Source: Phytophthora hibernalis (Eukaryota; Oomycota; Peronosporomycetes; Peronosporales; Peronosporaceae). Taken from it: a stretch of DNA of 64,000 nucleotides. The stretch spans positions 434,001-498,000 of the forward strand of contig JAAKBF010000244.1 in the NCBI GenBank assembly GCA_012656075.1, in the 5' to 3' direction. A model generated the notes under the pieces. That model saw nothing but the letters and a program-made list of their open reading frames with translations, did not search any database and was not told the DNA's origin. A program made the position numbers and the translations under genes. This document shows, piece by piece, positions 22,594 to 34,144 of the stretch; the stretch's first letter is position 1, and every line of letters starts with the position of its first letter.

Positions 22594-23790
22594 GTGCTTT
22601 ATCAGCTCAAGGAAGATGACTTCGGCAGTGGAAGCGACTTATCGACCGCCAGAGCTTCATTCGCCGAGCTAACGCGGAAGGTGACAGAAGCACCTATCCT
22701 GACGCTCTTCGACGCAGCGAAAGACGTTCATGTCATGGTATTTGCCAATGAATGGGCGTTGAGTAACACCCTGATGCAGATGCATGATGGGAAAATGCAC
22801 CCAGTCCGCTTCTGTGGCCGAGTGCTGGAAGAGAGCGAGGTCAACTACCACCCAGCTGAGCGAGAAGTGCTTGCGTTGCTTCAACTACTGAAGATATGCT
22901 ATACGTTGGTGATGGGCAAGACAATCCATGTCTACACCCGGTTCTCCACGTTAGAGTGGGTGTTCTCGTCGAAGACATTGTACGGACGACCAGTGAGCTT
23001 CGCCGTCCTGCTCTCACCTTACCACTTGAAAATTAAACGGGTGAGAGAGCGGGATATCGAATTCGCTCAGCTGTTGCAAGCCTCTATCACTCCACATATT
23101 GGACTCGACGAGTCGTTAGCACACATTGCACCACCGTCTAAGAACTCGGCGAGTGTCCGCCTGGACCCAGCATTGCTATATGCGTACGTGCCACACGATT
23201 ATGAAGGATACGTCCTGTCATTCGACGGGTCGGCGAAGACGGAGAAGTATGACGGCTGATGGCAGTTGCTCGTGGATCTTGTGGCGGTTGCCAATGTGGG
23301 ACATTGTGATCGCTGCGAGTGCTCACCTTCTGGAGACCACGGTCAATATCGCCGCGTACACCGGAATGAACAACGGTGCCATCGCGGCTCTTGACCGGGC
23401 ATCACTGACCTTATTATAGTCTGCGATTCCAGGCTCGCAATCCAGCAATCCATGGGGGTGATCACATGCAGGAAGGAAACGTTGTAAATTCAGCTGGCGC
23501 GCCATAAGGAACTCATCGATCGCCTCAACTCAGTACGCTACATCCATGTAGTCCGATGCTACAACTCAGCTGCGGATACATTATCCACGGAAGCTCTAGA
23601 AGCAAAATCTGGGCGAGTCGTTCTCAGCGGTGACCGCAAAGCTGAGCTAAAGGCGTTAAACCGGATACAGGAGAAGCTGTATGTTAGGGAGAGCTCCGCG
23701 AAGAAAGCACAAGAAGTCCCTAAAGTCTCAGTGATTACTCGGAGTCAGACTCAACAAGTTCACCGAGTTCGATTCGCCGAAGACGAATGA
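22594..23790 (+). pseudogene. degenerate RNase H plus second, archaeal-type RNase H, element A
   Basis: The first part (22594-23180) aligns by pattern with the Ty3 RNase H, for example HPVRFCGRVLEESEVNYHPAEREVLALLQL. The first catalytic motif TDAS is replaced by FANEW and TDH by TRF, so it is probably a non-catalytic connection domain. A second RNase H of the RVT_3/archaeal type follows: SFDGSAK at 23221, then VNIAAYTGM, then CDSRLAIQQSMGV near 23421, reached through frameshifts. In element F the matching motifs are AEY and GDSRL, so the second acidic residue is lost here (AAY). Additional archaeal-type RNase H domains are known from plant and oomycete LTR elements. Confidence 0.7.
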
Positions 23791-24060
23791 CAAGTCTCAG
23801 CGAGAGAACCAGTACCCGACGAGCCAGTAGAAGCCGACTCGCCGGGTTTACCCGACAAAGATAACCCAGTCGACGAGTTCGAGACGGAATACCACCCTTC
23901 GGAGGCTCAGCGAGTGGTCGAACAGGGCAAAGCTCGCTCAGAACGTCTGGAACTGCCAAGTACTGAAGACGTCGATTGTCTAGTTGTCCAAGCAGAGCGA
24001 CGAGACCGGATATAAACGGCGCAAGACGAAGAATGTCGATGGTCTGACCTGAAGAAGTAT

Positions 24061-25230
24061 TTGCGGGGTGAATTCGATGAGATCACTCGGCGAAGAGCCG
24101 GCGACGCCCGCAAAGTTGCCGATAATTTCGTACTCAGCGAGGATGGCCTACTGTATTACATGACCCGTCGACGAGAGAGAGGAAGACACGACGAGCACGA
24201 CACGAAGCTAAAGATGGTAGTGCCGACTACACGCATCGATGAGATCTTGGCAAATTGCCATAACTCCATCGAAGGAGGACATCAAGGCATTATTAGGACT
24301 TATCACCGGGTGAATGCCGATTACTATTGGATTGGCCTGTATACCGACGTGGTCAAGCATGTGCAAACATGTGAAGATTGCAATACCAGTAAGAGCAAGC
24401 CTCAACTTCGCGGATATTCGCCGAGTAACGGCGTGTCCGATCGGCCGTTCCAGATTGTGTCGATGGACTTCGTTATACCATTGCTAAAGACTCAGCGAGG
24501 AAACATGGCTCTCCTGCTATATCAAGATCACTCCACCGGGTTTGTCATCGCTAAGGCGATGGACGATACTGGGGTACTAGAAGTGGCTAAAGCATTCGAA
24601 GAGTGCATATTCCGTCGATTTGGTGCACCATCGCTCATCCGACACGACCGAGACACAAGGTTTATGAGCGAAGTCTTCCAGACTTTCTCTGAGATGATGC
24701 AGGCGAAGTATCGAGCTACACTGAGCTTTTGACCAAAAGCGAACGGACAGAAGGAAAGCAGCGTGAAGACAATGATCCAAACGGTGCGTGTCTACGTGGA
24801 AGAGGACCCGCTTCAAGCTGACTGGGACGACATCGCTGAGCAACTTGTGAACCTAATCAATCATTCGAGGGATTCGACTCGGCGAGAAACGCCATTTTAC
24901 TTAGTACACGGTTGGGACGCACAGTCAACTCTTAAATCGATGACTTCCTCCATTCGCCGAGTCGCGAATGACTTTAGCGAAATCCATGAAATGGCGCCGA
25001 GAAGCTAACCGACAGCGGAAATAGCGCTCAAGCTAGCTTATGAGTACCAGCTGAAAGAAAAGGCTCGGCGAGCAGAAAGCCATACCGAATGACTCGACGA
25101 GTGAGGGGGCAGCTCAAGCGAACAATAGCGACGGACTCGCCGAGTCAGAACAGTCTCTGTTCAAGATTGGAGACCAAGTCTGGCTGTTCATGGAGCGTGA
25201 CAAACCTGGTCTGAAGAAGAAGCTGGTCCA
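24061..25230 (+). pseudogene. integrase domain, element A
   Basis: An HHCC zinc-binding module (HNSIEGGHQG...C..C at about 24250-24380) precedes the DDE core: SMDFVIPL gives the first Asp, IRHDRDTRFMSE the second and NGQKES the Glu. A TGA in RATLSF*PKANGQ interrupts the core where element F has a Tyr-Arg pair. The same TGA is present in arm 2 (29427), so both copies descend from an already dead sequence. Later frames carry the post-core region (PFYLVHGWDAQSTLKSM). Confidence 0.9.
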
Positions 25231-25239
25231 CGGTGGCAC

Positions 25240-25689
25240 GGTCCGTTCCGGATCAAGCAGAAGATCGAGCAGTTCGCGTACGAGCTGGAGTTGTCAGACA
25301 AGAGCGGCTACCGGTTCTATCCAGTAGTCCACGTGACCAGACTGAAGAAAGTGACCGAACTCGGCGAAAGGACTACGACTTCGCTAGTCAAAGGTCTCAG
25401 CGAAACCGATCGATTGGATTTCGACGAGGAACTGCTGCCAGAAGACAGCTGGGAACCCGACGAGCGTACTGGTCGATATGAAGTCGAATCCATCCTTAAA
25501 GATGAAATGCCACTCTCGACGAGTACGGATCGAGCCCAGCATCGGTTTCTGGTAAAATGGGTAGGCTATGACGAAACCAGCTGGGAACCACTGTCGAATT
25601 TATTGTGTGGAGGTCTTCTCTTCGACTATCTTCGACAAAAGAAGCGTGAAAACCGTCTGCAAATGGTGCAAGTTGCAGACGAGTGTTAA
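25240..25689 (+). pseudogene. chromodomain at the integrase C-terminus, element A
   Basis: YRFYPVVHVTRLK is the module that precedes chromodomains in chromoviruses. EVESILKDEM, HRFLVKWVGYDETSWEP and a C-terminal helix then form the chromodomain, which would direct integration to chromatin marks. The stop is at 25687-25689. The antisense ORF ends about 195 bp downstream on the other strand. Confidence 0.88.
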
Positions 25690-25884
25690 AAGCTATTGCA
25701 TATGACAAAATACAACCGACCTGTGAAGACAAGCAGACGGGTCGAGTGAGCGGAAGCTACTGCATCAACTTATTTTTTGATATTACGAAATGAATGAGTA
25801 CGGACCACATGAAGAAAAAGAAATAATTTCCAAGACTCATCAAAAACTGCAACTGGACGAACTGGGAGTCTCAGCAAAACGACT

Positions 25885-26161
25885 GCTTAGGCCTCGTCGA
25901 AAATTTGCACGAAAATGTGAAGACCGATACGATTGACCGGAGGCTGAGCATTCTCGTCACAAACAGGAGGCGCTGGCTCGCTGAGATCAGTACCAGGAAT
26001 TTCACTGAAGATCCCAGCGATTCAGACCGAGCCAAAGTGTCAACCTGCTGAAGACCTTGCACGGCCTCAGCGGCGGGCGTCGGAGCTTGACTGGTTTCAG
26101 CGACGGAAAATTCCGGCGAGCCCAGCGAGTCCGTCAAGTCGACGGGATTCTGAGAATCCAT
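25885..26161 (-). pseudogene. family 1 antisense ORF, internally deleted (arm 1)
   Basis: ATG at 26161 (minus) starts MDSQNPVDLTDSLGSPEF. After about 50 codons a one-base shift leads to the ORF's own C-terminus (CDENAQPPVNRIGLHIF, stop near 25885). The long middle part seen in 35083-38593 is missing. The ORF is tail-to-tail with the chromodomain. Function is unknown. Confidence 0.55.
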
Positions 26162-26555
26162 TGGTGAGCCGATCAGTGTCTTTGGGCGGAAACTTGGCCG
26201 TGGAGGTCCAACGACGCGTGAACAGCGCCACTACAACAGTGCCCGAGGAAGACGACGACACTTGAAGAACAACTAAGCTCGCTGAGAAGAAACGACTCGA
26301 CGAGGCGGTGTCAGCTGTAAGGGCGCAACGGGAAGCTACCAAGCGCATACACTCAGCGGGTTTGATGACTATTGGTGAGAACAAGAAGCATGACAAACGC
26401 GGGAAGCGTACCTGGTCAGCGAAGGAAGCGGTTGCGCCCTTGACAGGCTTCTTAAAGGTGACAGTACTTGACGGGATTTCCAACTGAAGGAAAGTTGGAG
26501 AGCGGGTGATGGCCGAGACACTCACGAGCCTGGCTCGTATCACGCCTGAGGCAGT

Positions 26556-27475
26556 TGTGGTGTAGAGAAATCTAGTTTTTGGTGACCCTACACTAGGGAT
26601 GCCTAAGTTGGACTCAGCGAAGGACGGACTCAGCGATGGACAGAGTCAGCGATAATGGACTCAGCGATAATGGACTCAGCGATGGACGGACTCAGCGATA
26701 ATCGACTCGGCGAAAGTCAACTTGGCGAGAAAATGCCTCGAGGGAGATATACCAACGGGGGGATAAATCAGGATCTGAGCGAAGAGTCGCCGAGAGGTAG
26801 GTAAACAGCTCGACACCAAGGGACGGAGCCAAGCGAAGAGTCGCAGGGAGATCTGTAACGACTCCATTTCATTAGATATTTGTATAGGACCGATAGAAGA
26901 CCATAGCGAAGGGCCCGAAGGGACCTCCGAAGACATAGAGATAACAATCAGAGCAGAATCTTCTTAGTCCAAGAACAGCGTACACTTTTCCGGTAAGTCC
27001 TGCGTGGGCTGGATAATGTCTGCCGTCGTTCCCCGAGAGGCATAGCTTGTAGGGAGCCTTCTGGTAGCGCCAAGAGATCAAGGTCGACCCGGGGTGGGCA
27101 CTTCTCGCTATCAAGCGAAGACAAGTCTCGTCGAATGCGACGAGCCGGTGGGTCTGCACAACCCAGGACAACGTAACCTCCCAGCTGGGCGGAATCTGTG
27201 CCTGGTGACCTGTAAAAGCGCTCGCGCGCTGCCGTCCATCCTTTGGTGGAGGACACAGGGTTTAGCACGAAGAGTGTCCGCTCGGGCGTGTCTCTGGAGA
27301 GTTTGGAGCTTGGTACTTGTTGGGGACAACACTCAACTGAACCCCGGCTGGGGAACCGCAAGGGATCCGAAAAGAACCCTGCGGAAGCTCGGCAACGCTG
27401 ACCCGACTCGGCGAATTGTTGTGATGTTGCGTGAAAGCCGAACTAACGACGTTTTCTGTGAATCACAACACCACA
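26556..27475 (+). mobile_element. family 1 Gypsy LTR (3' LTR of element A)
   Basis: From TGTGGTGTAGAGAAA to AATCACAACACCACA, about 920 bp. It matches 34145-35082 (inverted) and 38984-40017. About 26600-26725 is a minisatellite of GGACTCAGCGATAAT-like units. No matching target duplication could be found. Confidence 0.85.
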
Positions 27476-27750
27476 TTCGCCGAGCTCAAAAATTAGATGT
27501 TCAAGAGCCCTGGCGAGTGTGGTGGGTGATGCGTCCAGAGTTGCATCCATACGACACGTGCTTTCGTCCGCGCAACCCAAAGTTTCCAGTGTTTGCCCTT
27601 GGGGACTTCTCCGTCGACGACGTCGAGAGGGCTTTGCGGGAGGACACCGATCGCAACGAGCCAGAGCCTCCTGATTGTGACGTGAATGCTCAGCCTCCGG
27701 CCAATCGTATCGGTCTTCAAATTTTCGAGCAAATTTTCGACGAGGTCTAA
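27476..27750 (+). pseudogene. C-terminal fragment of a family 1 antisense ORF
   Basis: It begins right at the LTR border and reads KLDVQEPWRVWWVMRPELHP and on to CDVNAQPPANRIGLQIF, ending IFDEV and TAA at 27750. The same C-terminus occurs in 27999-28275 and its inverted twin. Its upstream half is probably the ORF broken by the other LTR at 35083; the two ends read on into each other in one frame (...FPSRSD / ...QKLDVQ) if the LTR is removed. An open frame running in from the LTR is not meaningful. Confidence 0.5.
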
Positions 27751-27998
27751 GTGGCTGTTTCGCCGAGTGTCTTCTTTGTTTCGCTGAGACTCAAGTAACC
27801 CGCTGAGTGTATGCGCTTGGCAGCTTCCCGTTGCGCCCTTACAGCTGACGCCGCCTCGTCGAGTCGTTTCTTCTCAGCGAGCTTAGTTGTTCTTCAAGTG
27901 TCGCCGTCTTCCTCGGGCACTGTTGTAGTGGCGCTGTTCACGCGTCGTTGGACCTCCACGGCCAAGTTTCCCGCCCAAAGACACTGATCGGCTCACCA

Positions 27999-28275
27999 AT
28001 GGATTCTCAGAATCCCGTCGACTTGACGGACTCGCTGGGCTCGCCGGAATTTTCCGTCGCTGAAACCAGTCAAGCTCCGACGCCCGCCGCTGAGGCCGTG
28101 CAAGGTCTTCAGCAGGTTGACACTTTGGCTCGGTCTGAATCGCTGGGATCTTCAGTGAAATTCCTGGTACTGATCTCAGCGAGCCAGCGCCTCCTGTTTG
28201 TGACGAGAATGCTCAGCCTCCGGTCAATCGTATCGGTCTTCACATTTTCGTGCAAATTTTCGACGAGGCCTAAGC
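27999..28275 (+). pseudogene. family 1 antisense ORF, internally deleted (arm 2)
   Basis: The same sequence as 25885-26161 on the opposite strand: MDSQNPVDLTDSLGSPEF start, internal deletion, CDENAQPPVNRIGLHIF end. It is convergent with the chromodomain of element B. Confidence 0.55.
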
Positions 28276-28470
28276 AGTCGTTTTGCTGAGACTCCCAGTT
28301 CGTCCAGTTGCAGTTTTTGATGAGTCTTGGAAGTTATTTCTTTTTCTTCATGTGGTCCGTACTCATTCATTTCGTAATATCAAAAAATAAGTTGATGCAG
28401 TAGCTTCCGCTCACTCGACCCGTCTGCTTGTCTTCACAGGTCGGTTGTATTTTGTCATATGCAATAGCTT

Positions 28471-29960
28471 TTAACACTCATCTGCAACTTGCACCATTTG
28501 CAGACGGTTTTCACGCTTCTTTTGTCGAAGATAGTCGAAGAGAAGACCTCCACACAATAAATTCGACAGTGGTTCCCAGCTGGTTTCGTCATAGCCTACC
28601 CATTTTACCAGAAACCGATGCTGGGCTCGATCCGTACTCGTCGAGAGTGGCATTTCATCTTTAAGGATGGATTCGACTTCATATCGACCAGTACGCTCGT
28701 CAGGTTCCCAGCTGTCTTCTGGCAGCAGTTCCTCGTCGAAATCCAATCGATCGGTTTCGCTGAGACCTTTGACTAGCGAAGTCGTAGTCCTTTCGCCGAG
28801 TTCGGTCACTTTCTTCAGTCTGGTCACGTGGACTACTGGATAGAACCGGTAGCCGCTCTTGTCTGACAACTCCAGCTCGTACGCGAACTGCTCGATCTTC
28901 TGCTTGATCCGGAACGGACCGTGCCACCGTGGACCAGCTTCTTCTTCAGACCAGGTTTGTCACGCTCCATGAACAGCCAGACTTGGTCTCCAATCTTGAA
29001 CAGAGACTGTTCTGACTCGGCGAGTCCGTCGCTATTGTTCGCTTGAGCTGCCCCCTCACTCGTCGAGTCATTCGGTATGGCTTTCTGCTCGCCGAGCCTT
29101 TTCTTTCAGCTGGTACTCATAAGCTAGCTTGAGCGCTATTTCCGCTGTCGGTTAGCTTCTCGGCGCCATTTCATGGATTTCGCTAAAGTCATTCGCGACT
29201 CGGCGAATGGAGGAAGTCATCGATTTAAGAGTTGACTGTGCGTCCCAACCGTGTACTAAGTAAAATGGCGTTTCTCGCCGAGTCGAATCCCTCGAATGAT
29301 TGATTAGGTTCACAAGTTGCTCAGCGATGTCGTCCCAGTCAGCTTGAAGCGGGTCCTCTTCACGTAGACACGCACCGTTTGGATCATTGTCTTCACGCTG
29401 CTTTCCTTCTGTCCGTTCGCTTTTGGTCAAAAGCTCAGTGTAGCTCGATACTTCGCCTGCATCATCTCAGAGAAAGTCTGGAAGACTTCGCTCATAAACC
29501 TTGTGTCTCGGTCGTGTCGGATGAGCGATGGTGCACCAAATCGACGGAATATGCACTCTTCGAATGCTTTAGCCACTTCTAGTACCCCAGTATCGTCCAT
29601 CGCCTTAGCGATGACAAACCCGGTGGAGTGATCTTGATATAGCAGGAGAGCCATGTTTCCTCGCTGAGTCTTTAGCAATGGTATAACGAAGTCCATCGAC
29701 ACAATCTGGAACGGCCGATCGGACACGCCGTTACTCGGCGAATATCCGCGAAGTTGAGGCTTGCTCTTACTGGTATTGCAATCTTCACATGTTTGCACAT
29801 GCTTGACCACGTCGGTATACAGGCCAATCCAATAGTAATCGGCTTTCACCCGGTGATAAATCCTAATAATGCCTTGATGTCCTCCTTCGATGGAGTTATG
29901 GCAATTTGCCAAGATCTCATCGATGCGTGTAGTCGGCACTACCATCTTTAGCTTCGTGTC
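28471..29960 (-). pseudogene. integrase and chromodomain, element B
   Basis: Integrase 29945-29427 (HHCC zinc finger HNSIEGGHQG, SMDFVIPL, IRHDRDTRF) ends at the same TGA as in element A. Fragments of the core end and the post-core region lie at 29430-29152. The chromodomain is at 28869-28471 (HRFLVKWVGYDETSWEP) and is identical in sequence to that of A. All parts lie in the duplicated arm. Confidence 0.9.
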
Positions 29961-29970
29961 GTGCTCGTCG

Positions 29971-31749
29971 ATTCCGTCAGGTCTGGCAAAAAGGCGAGCT
30001 CATGACAGAAATCTGTGAGATTCTCATCGCTCGACGAGTGTTCAAACTCGGCGAGTTCTGACCCGTCTTCGAGAACGACGTCAGCCGTCGAGAGGTACAT
30101 CTCGAGTTCTTCAGCGGCCGCGAGGAGCCGCAACCGAAGGTCTTCGATTGGGTATAGGCTCAATGGAGTATCTGATATCTCCAATTCTCCCGATTCGACG
30201 AGTCCTGGCTTCCGTTGCCCAGGAGTATGTCGGTCTGGCTGTTGTTCGCCAGGATTCCACAGGTCACCCCTGTCCATTTTGGTGGAACATCTTTTCTGAT
30301 GTCCTTCGCTTTGGATAGTGGCTATCGCCGAGTCTTGCTGATCCAATGGCGGCAACTGCCCGTCACTCCTTTCCTTTCCCGTTATGTCGATTAGAGGATC
30401 GACAGTTTTCTTTTCCGAAATGGTTGAGTTGTCAGATTTCGGCGGGTCTCCCTCCATGGCCTCACTCTGAGGTATTTCTCCGCTCGCTGAGTTAGATGCA
30501 CCCGTCGGATCTTCGTCGAGCTGGTCGACTTCTAGTGATTCACGGGCGTTGTCTTCCTCTGGTTGGAGGGTCTCGATTTTATAGCCGTCGGCGTCTTGTA
30601 CTGTGGCCTTTCGACAGCGGGAGGCTGTCGGCTAAGCCATTCCATTTATAGCCGTTGCTCTTTCCTTAGGAGTCGGTTGTCGAGAGCACCCTCGTAGGCA
30701 AGCACTTGTCAGTCGCGATATTTCGCTGAGTTCACCCGCACATAACCATCATCCCGCGGCAGTACTCCGTGGGGCATCCATAGAACCACCGGGAAGTGGG
30801 CTGGATACCACGTCAGGCTCGCGGTGATGTTCGTCAGCAACACCCGCACGGCTGGTCGTGCAGCGTTGTGCTCGACTGTTAGAATCACCCCTTGCAATTG
30901 GCGAACCCACAGCTCATGCGTCGATTCGCTGGGGTGTCGCCGTCTCAACTTGAACTGGGCGATTTCTCTCCCCATAATGTCCAATGTCTCCCGTGGGCCT
31001 CTGATCACTTCTCGACCGTACTCTGTGTCGTCAACATCCCTCGACGACTTGATTAGCGGCACCACGACTTCATCGGGCAGTTTGGCCATTGAATTGTACA
31101 AGTCCAGCCTGATACCGGCTGGTATCATGAAGTCGGTACCCAGGATCAGGTCGACTCCAGCATGATGAGACATGATCCACACCTCGAATTCGTAAACCTC
31201 TTCCCACCCCAGCGTAACTTTAACGATTGCGCGAGAGGTGGTCGCCACCTTTGATTTGGCGATTCCTTGGACATCGATCTTCATGTCGTTGTTGGTGAGT
31301 CGCTTCGGTCGCAACTTCCTAGCAAAGGCTTCGGTCACAGCCGACACGTTCGCTCCGGTATCCAACAAGATTTGTGTCCGCTCATCATTCACAGCTCCCA
31401 TCACTAGAGCTCTCATTCTCACTCGGCGATCGAATTTCCTCGATGACCACCATCCCAGTCGCTCATCAGGGAGCAACTTCCATCTCTTGGCTTGACATAT
31501 CGAGATCATCGGTCGCTGAGTTCCGTCCATACTCCCAATCGCTCGGTCTTCGTCTTCGTTCGACTCACCGATCCCACTATTCTCGTCCACATCCGCTCGT
31601 CCGCTCTCTACATCACTCTCATTCTCACTCCACTCGTCGGGCCGTTCCGCTTTCCCAACAAAAGCAAACACGTTGTTTGCTTCGACTGCTGGTTCTGCTG
31701 ACTGTGGCAGCCCGTTGTTGTCCAACCCAGTCATGGTTGGCGAGCCCAC
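29971..31749 (-). pseudogene. protease and protease-RT linker, element B
   Basis: The aspartic protease has ILLDTGANVSAVT with the catalytic DTGA (about 31370) and a flap/C-terminal part ending VDLILGTDFMIPAGIRLDL. The conserved linker (RHPSESTHELWVRQLQ, FPVVLWMPHGVLPRDDGYV) follows. A shift or stop near 30709 leads to an acidic linker (30457-29971) that ends CHELAFLPDLTE, the same motif that precedes RT in element F. RT itself is absent. Confidence 0.85.
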
Positions 31750-31859
31750 TAGTTTAAATGGCTCGACGAGTAGATGTCCTGAAGATCGTCCGGGACAATG
31801 GACTTGTCGACTGACGTCTTAACGAACTTAGCGATTTTCTCGAAGCGTCGGAATAGTTC

Positions 31860-34057
31860 GCACTGGCCTACTTCGTGCACTTGCTTGCAGAACTTGCAGC
31901 GTCGGCGACAGAAGTGTGCATCGTGACCTGCTGCTACGCAGGCTCCACACGGACCGTATGTCTTCCGCTCTCGAGACCCGTCTCCGCGATTAGCTTGTTA
32001 TTTGGGATTCGACGAGTTCTGCTGGTATCGGTCGGAGTCTCCAGTCATATTACCGGCGTCGATGTAGTCCGAGTTTTCTTCAGAGTCTTGGTCGAGGACT
32101 TCGCTCGCATCGCTTTCTCCATTCGACGAGTCAAAAGGTCGGTGTTTGTTGTAGATCGGCGAGTGCCGAGTGCCGCCCATAGGTCGTCGATCGACGCATC
32201 TACCAGCGTAACTCGGCGATTGCTATCCTCACCCTGTCGGCCACGGCGTTCATCCTGCTGTTTCTTGGAGTCGACTCGGCGGTTTTGTTCTCCCTTCTTC
32301 TCAGCTCGTTTGGCGTCCTTACTGCGGCTTGTGCTCAGGCGATCGCGTTGCTTCTTGCGCTTTGCACCGCGTAAGCGCTGGTTGATCACCTTCTCGACCT
32401 TCGTAATATCGCTAAGTCGTTGTAGGTACAGCAGATCCATGATGTCGTCGTCTCCGCAATTAAGCAGGAAATGTTCGACGTGGTCGGCAGCGTCAGCTCC
32501 ACCCTTCTCGTACTGGATGTGTGCGGTTCGCGCGTAGCCATTCCGTCGCAGCAAGAAGTCGCATACATGTTCGTTCTCCCTGGGCCTCGTTGAGTAGTAG
32601 CGGGCTCGCGCCGACTGGTCGAATTGCAAACAGTAATAGTCCAGGAAAGCCTCTGAGAAGATTCCACTTTCGCTGAGTATTCTTGGGAAGCCGTCGGAAC
32701 CACCCCTTAGCTGCCTTGCCCACACTCAGCGAGAATGGTTCACACCTCTCATCTTGCCGTTTGCACGTCCCCTTCATCTCGTAGATGAAGCGTTTGATCC
32801 ATTGTAACGCATCTTTCGACCGGTAGCGCTTCCCGTCAAAGGTCGTGATCTTCTCAAGCGGCGCATGGGTCCTGATTTCCAAGACTTGTCCTCGGTCGCT
32901 TTCAGCCCCATCGAAGCTGAGCTGGCGGATGTGGTCATGAGGCGACTCATCGCCATCGCGGTGTCCAGGGTAATCGTCTTCATCGCTGAGTTGATCATCC
33001 CCTCCAGGCGCTGCAAGTGCTGCAGCGTCCGATCGGATCAGGCGACGGAGCTCGGCGGCTTCTTCAGCAGTGATGAATTCTGCATCGGGCGTCGAGCTGG
33101 CTGATCGCTGGCCTTCTTTGGAGTTTGCATGTGCGAGTCGGCGAAATACGGTGTTCCGTCAGTCCTCCGGAATACGCCACGCTTCATCTCGGGTGTCTTC
33201 GGCAACGGAACTTTCGCTGGGTCTTCACTCGGCTCGGGGAAGACGTACGGCTCAGTGACGTACGGTTGTGGTGGAGCCGATTTGGCCTCGTCGAGTTCTT
33301 CAGCTCGGCGAGCCTTTGGTAATTGTCCCCTTGGCCCACCTTGAATTCCGAACAAGTCTTTCAACTTGCGCTTCCATCTCATCAGCTCGACGCCGACCGT
33401 GTGCACACTCCAAGATGTCAGCGCCTGTTTCGACGGCTTATGGCCGTACCGGTATCCCATCACTCGGAGTAATATCGCTGTGTCTTCGACGAGTTGGTAG
33501 ATCGTTTGGCTATTGACGGGTTGGCCCAGTTCCTCGCTGAGTTGAGCCCACTTCGCTTGACACATGTACATTGGAGCGAACATGTTGATCCACCGACTGT
33601 TGGTCTTCATTTCTTCGACGAGTCGGGCCAGGAATCGGTTGGCCTTCGGTGTTTCCACATTATTTGTCGCCTTGGGAACAAGCGGCGGACGGTCACCCGG
33701 AGCCACGTCTTGTTCGTCGTCATCGTCGTCGCCGAGTTCCGCTGCGAGGTTCCGCTCGACTGGGCGAGGAGCCCCCATGCGGGTTACTAGCAGCGACAAC
33801 TCGTCGACTTCTTCACGGAGATCGACGACTCTCTTCACGTCGTCATACTCCGTCTCTTCATCATCATCCTTCTCTTCTTCTTCTTCCTCCTCGCTTCCAT
33901 GGTCTTCGTTATCGTCGAAATCGTCGAACTGGACGGAGCGCGTCACCTCCGTGTCCGCGGCGGTAATGCTGGATCTCGCCAAGTTCGACTCATCGAGCGG
34001 CGATCGTGCGTCCGTCGCCGGCCTTGCGTCGTTCAAATTTGGCGATTTCTTGACCAT
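31860..34057 (-). pseudogene. Gag polyprotein, element B
   Basis: ATG at 34057 opens a 339-codon N-terminal part (MVKKSPNLNDARPATDARSP), rich in acidic runs. After a frame change comes the Retrotrans_gag-type capsid core (LQWIKRFIYEMKGTCKR, then FLDYYCLQFDQSARARYYS, then ENEHVCDFLLRRNGYAR). A basic tail and a CCHC knuckle follow near 31900-31960 (CGACVAAGHDAHFC, C-X2-C-X4-H-X4-C). At least three single-base shifts separate these parts. Confidence 0.85.
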
Positions 34058-34124
34058 CTTCTCTCACTTGTTGCTCTTAACTTGGTTGTACTTGGTACCT
34101 GCGAAAACAAAGCACACCCCTGAA

Positions 34125-34142
34125 TCCCGGGTCGCGGCACCA
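34125..34142 (-). other. primer-binding site, element B
   Basis: Reads TGGTGCCGCGACCCGGGA on the minus strand, two bases after the LTR end, as expected for pairing with a tRNA 3' end. The identical site lies beside family 2 LTRs at 41018-41035, and a one-base variant at 44047-44064. Confidence 0.85.
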
Positions 34143-34144
34143 GT

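Larger units (their letters stand above)
24189..26362 (+). repeat. left arm of a 2.17-kb inverted duplication
   Basis: The sequence matches the reverse complement of 27797-29970 at about 99% by eye; paired positions sum to 54159-54160. It contains most of the integrase, the chromodomain and the antisense ORF fragment. The spacer (26363-27796) holds an LTR and a further antisense-ORF fragment. Confidence 0.92.
21100..27475 (+). mobile_element. Gypsy family 1 element A, 5'-truncated
   Basis: Chromodomain-bearing Ty3/Gypsy element with no 5' LTR, gag or protease core. It begins inside the protease-RT linker (HFPVVLWMPHGGLPRDEGYVR; homologous to 30709-30860 of element B), abutting the cut antisense ORF of a family 2 element. 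It continues through RT, RNase H, integrase, chromodomain and an antisense ORF fragment to a 3' LTR at 26556-27475. Frameshifts and stops are frequent, so it is non-autonomous. Confidence 0.85.
27797..29970 (-). repeat. right arm of the 2.17-kb inverted duplication
   Basis: Reverse complement of 24189-26362 with a few substitutions and single-base indels. Its right end (29970) joins the integrase directly to the protease-RT linker of element B, so the RT of B is missing. Confidence 0.92.

Noticed and set aside
27094..27750. 218-codon plus ORF as a single gene
   Set aside because: Its first half is LTR sequence, also found in the other LTRs; only the part after 27475 is kept, as an antisense-ORF fragment.
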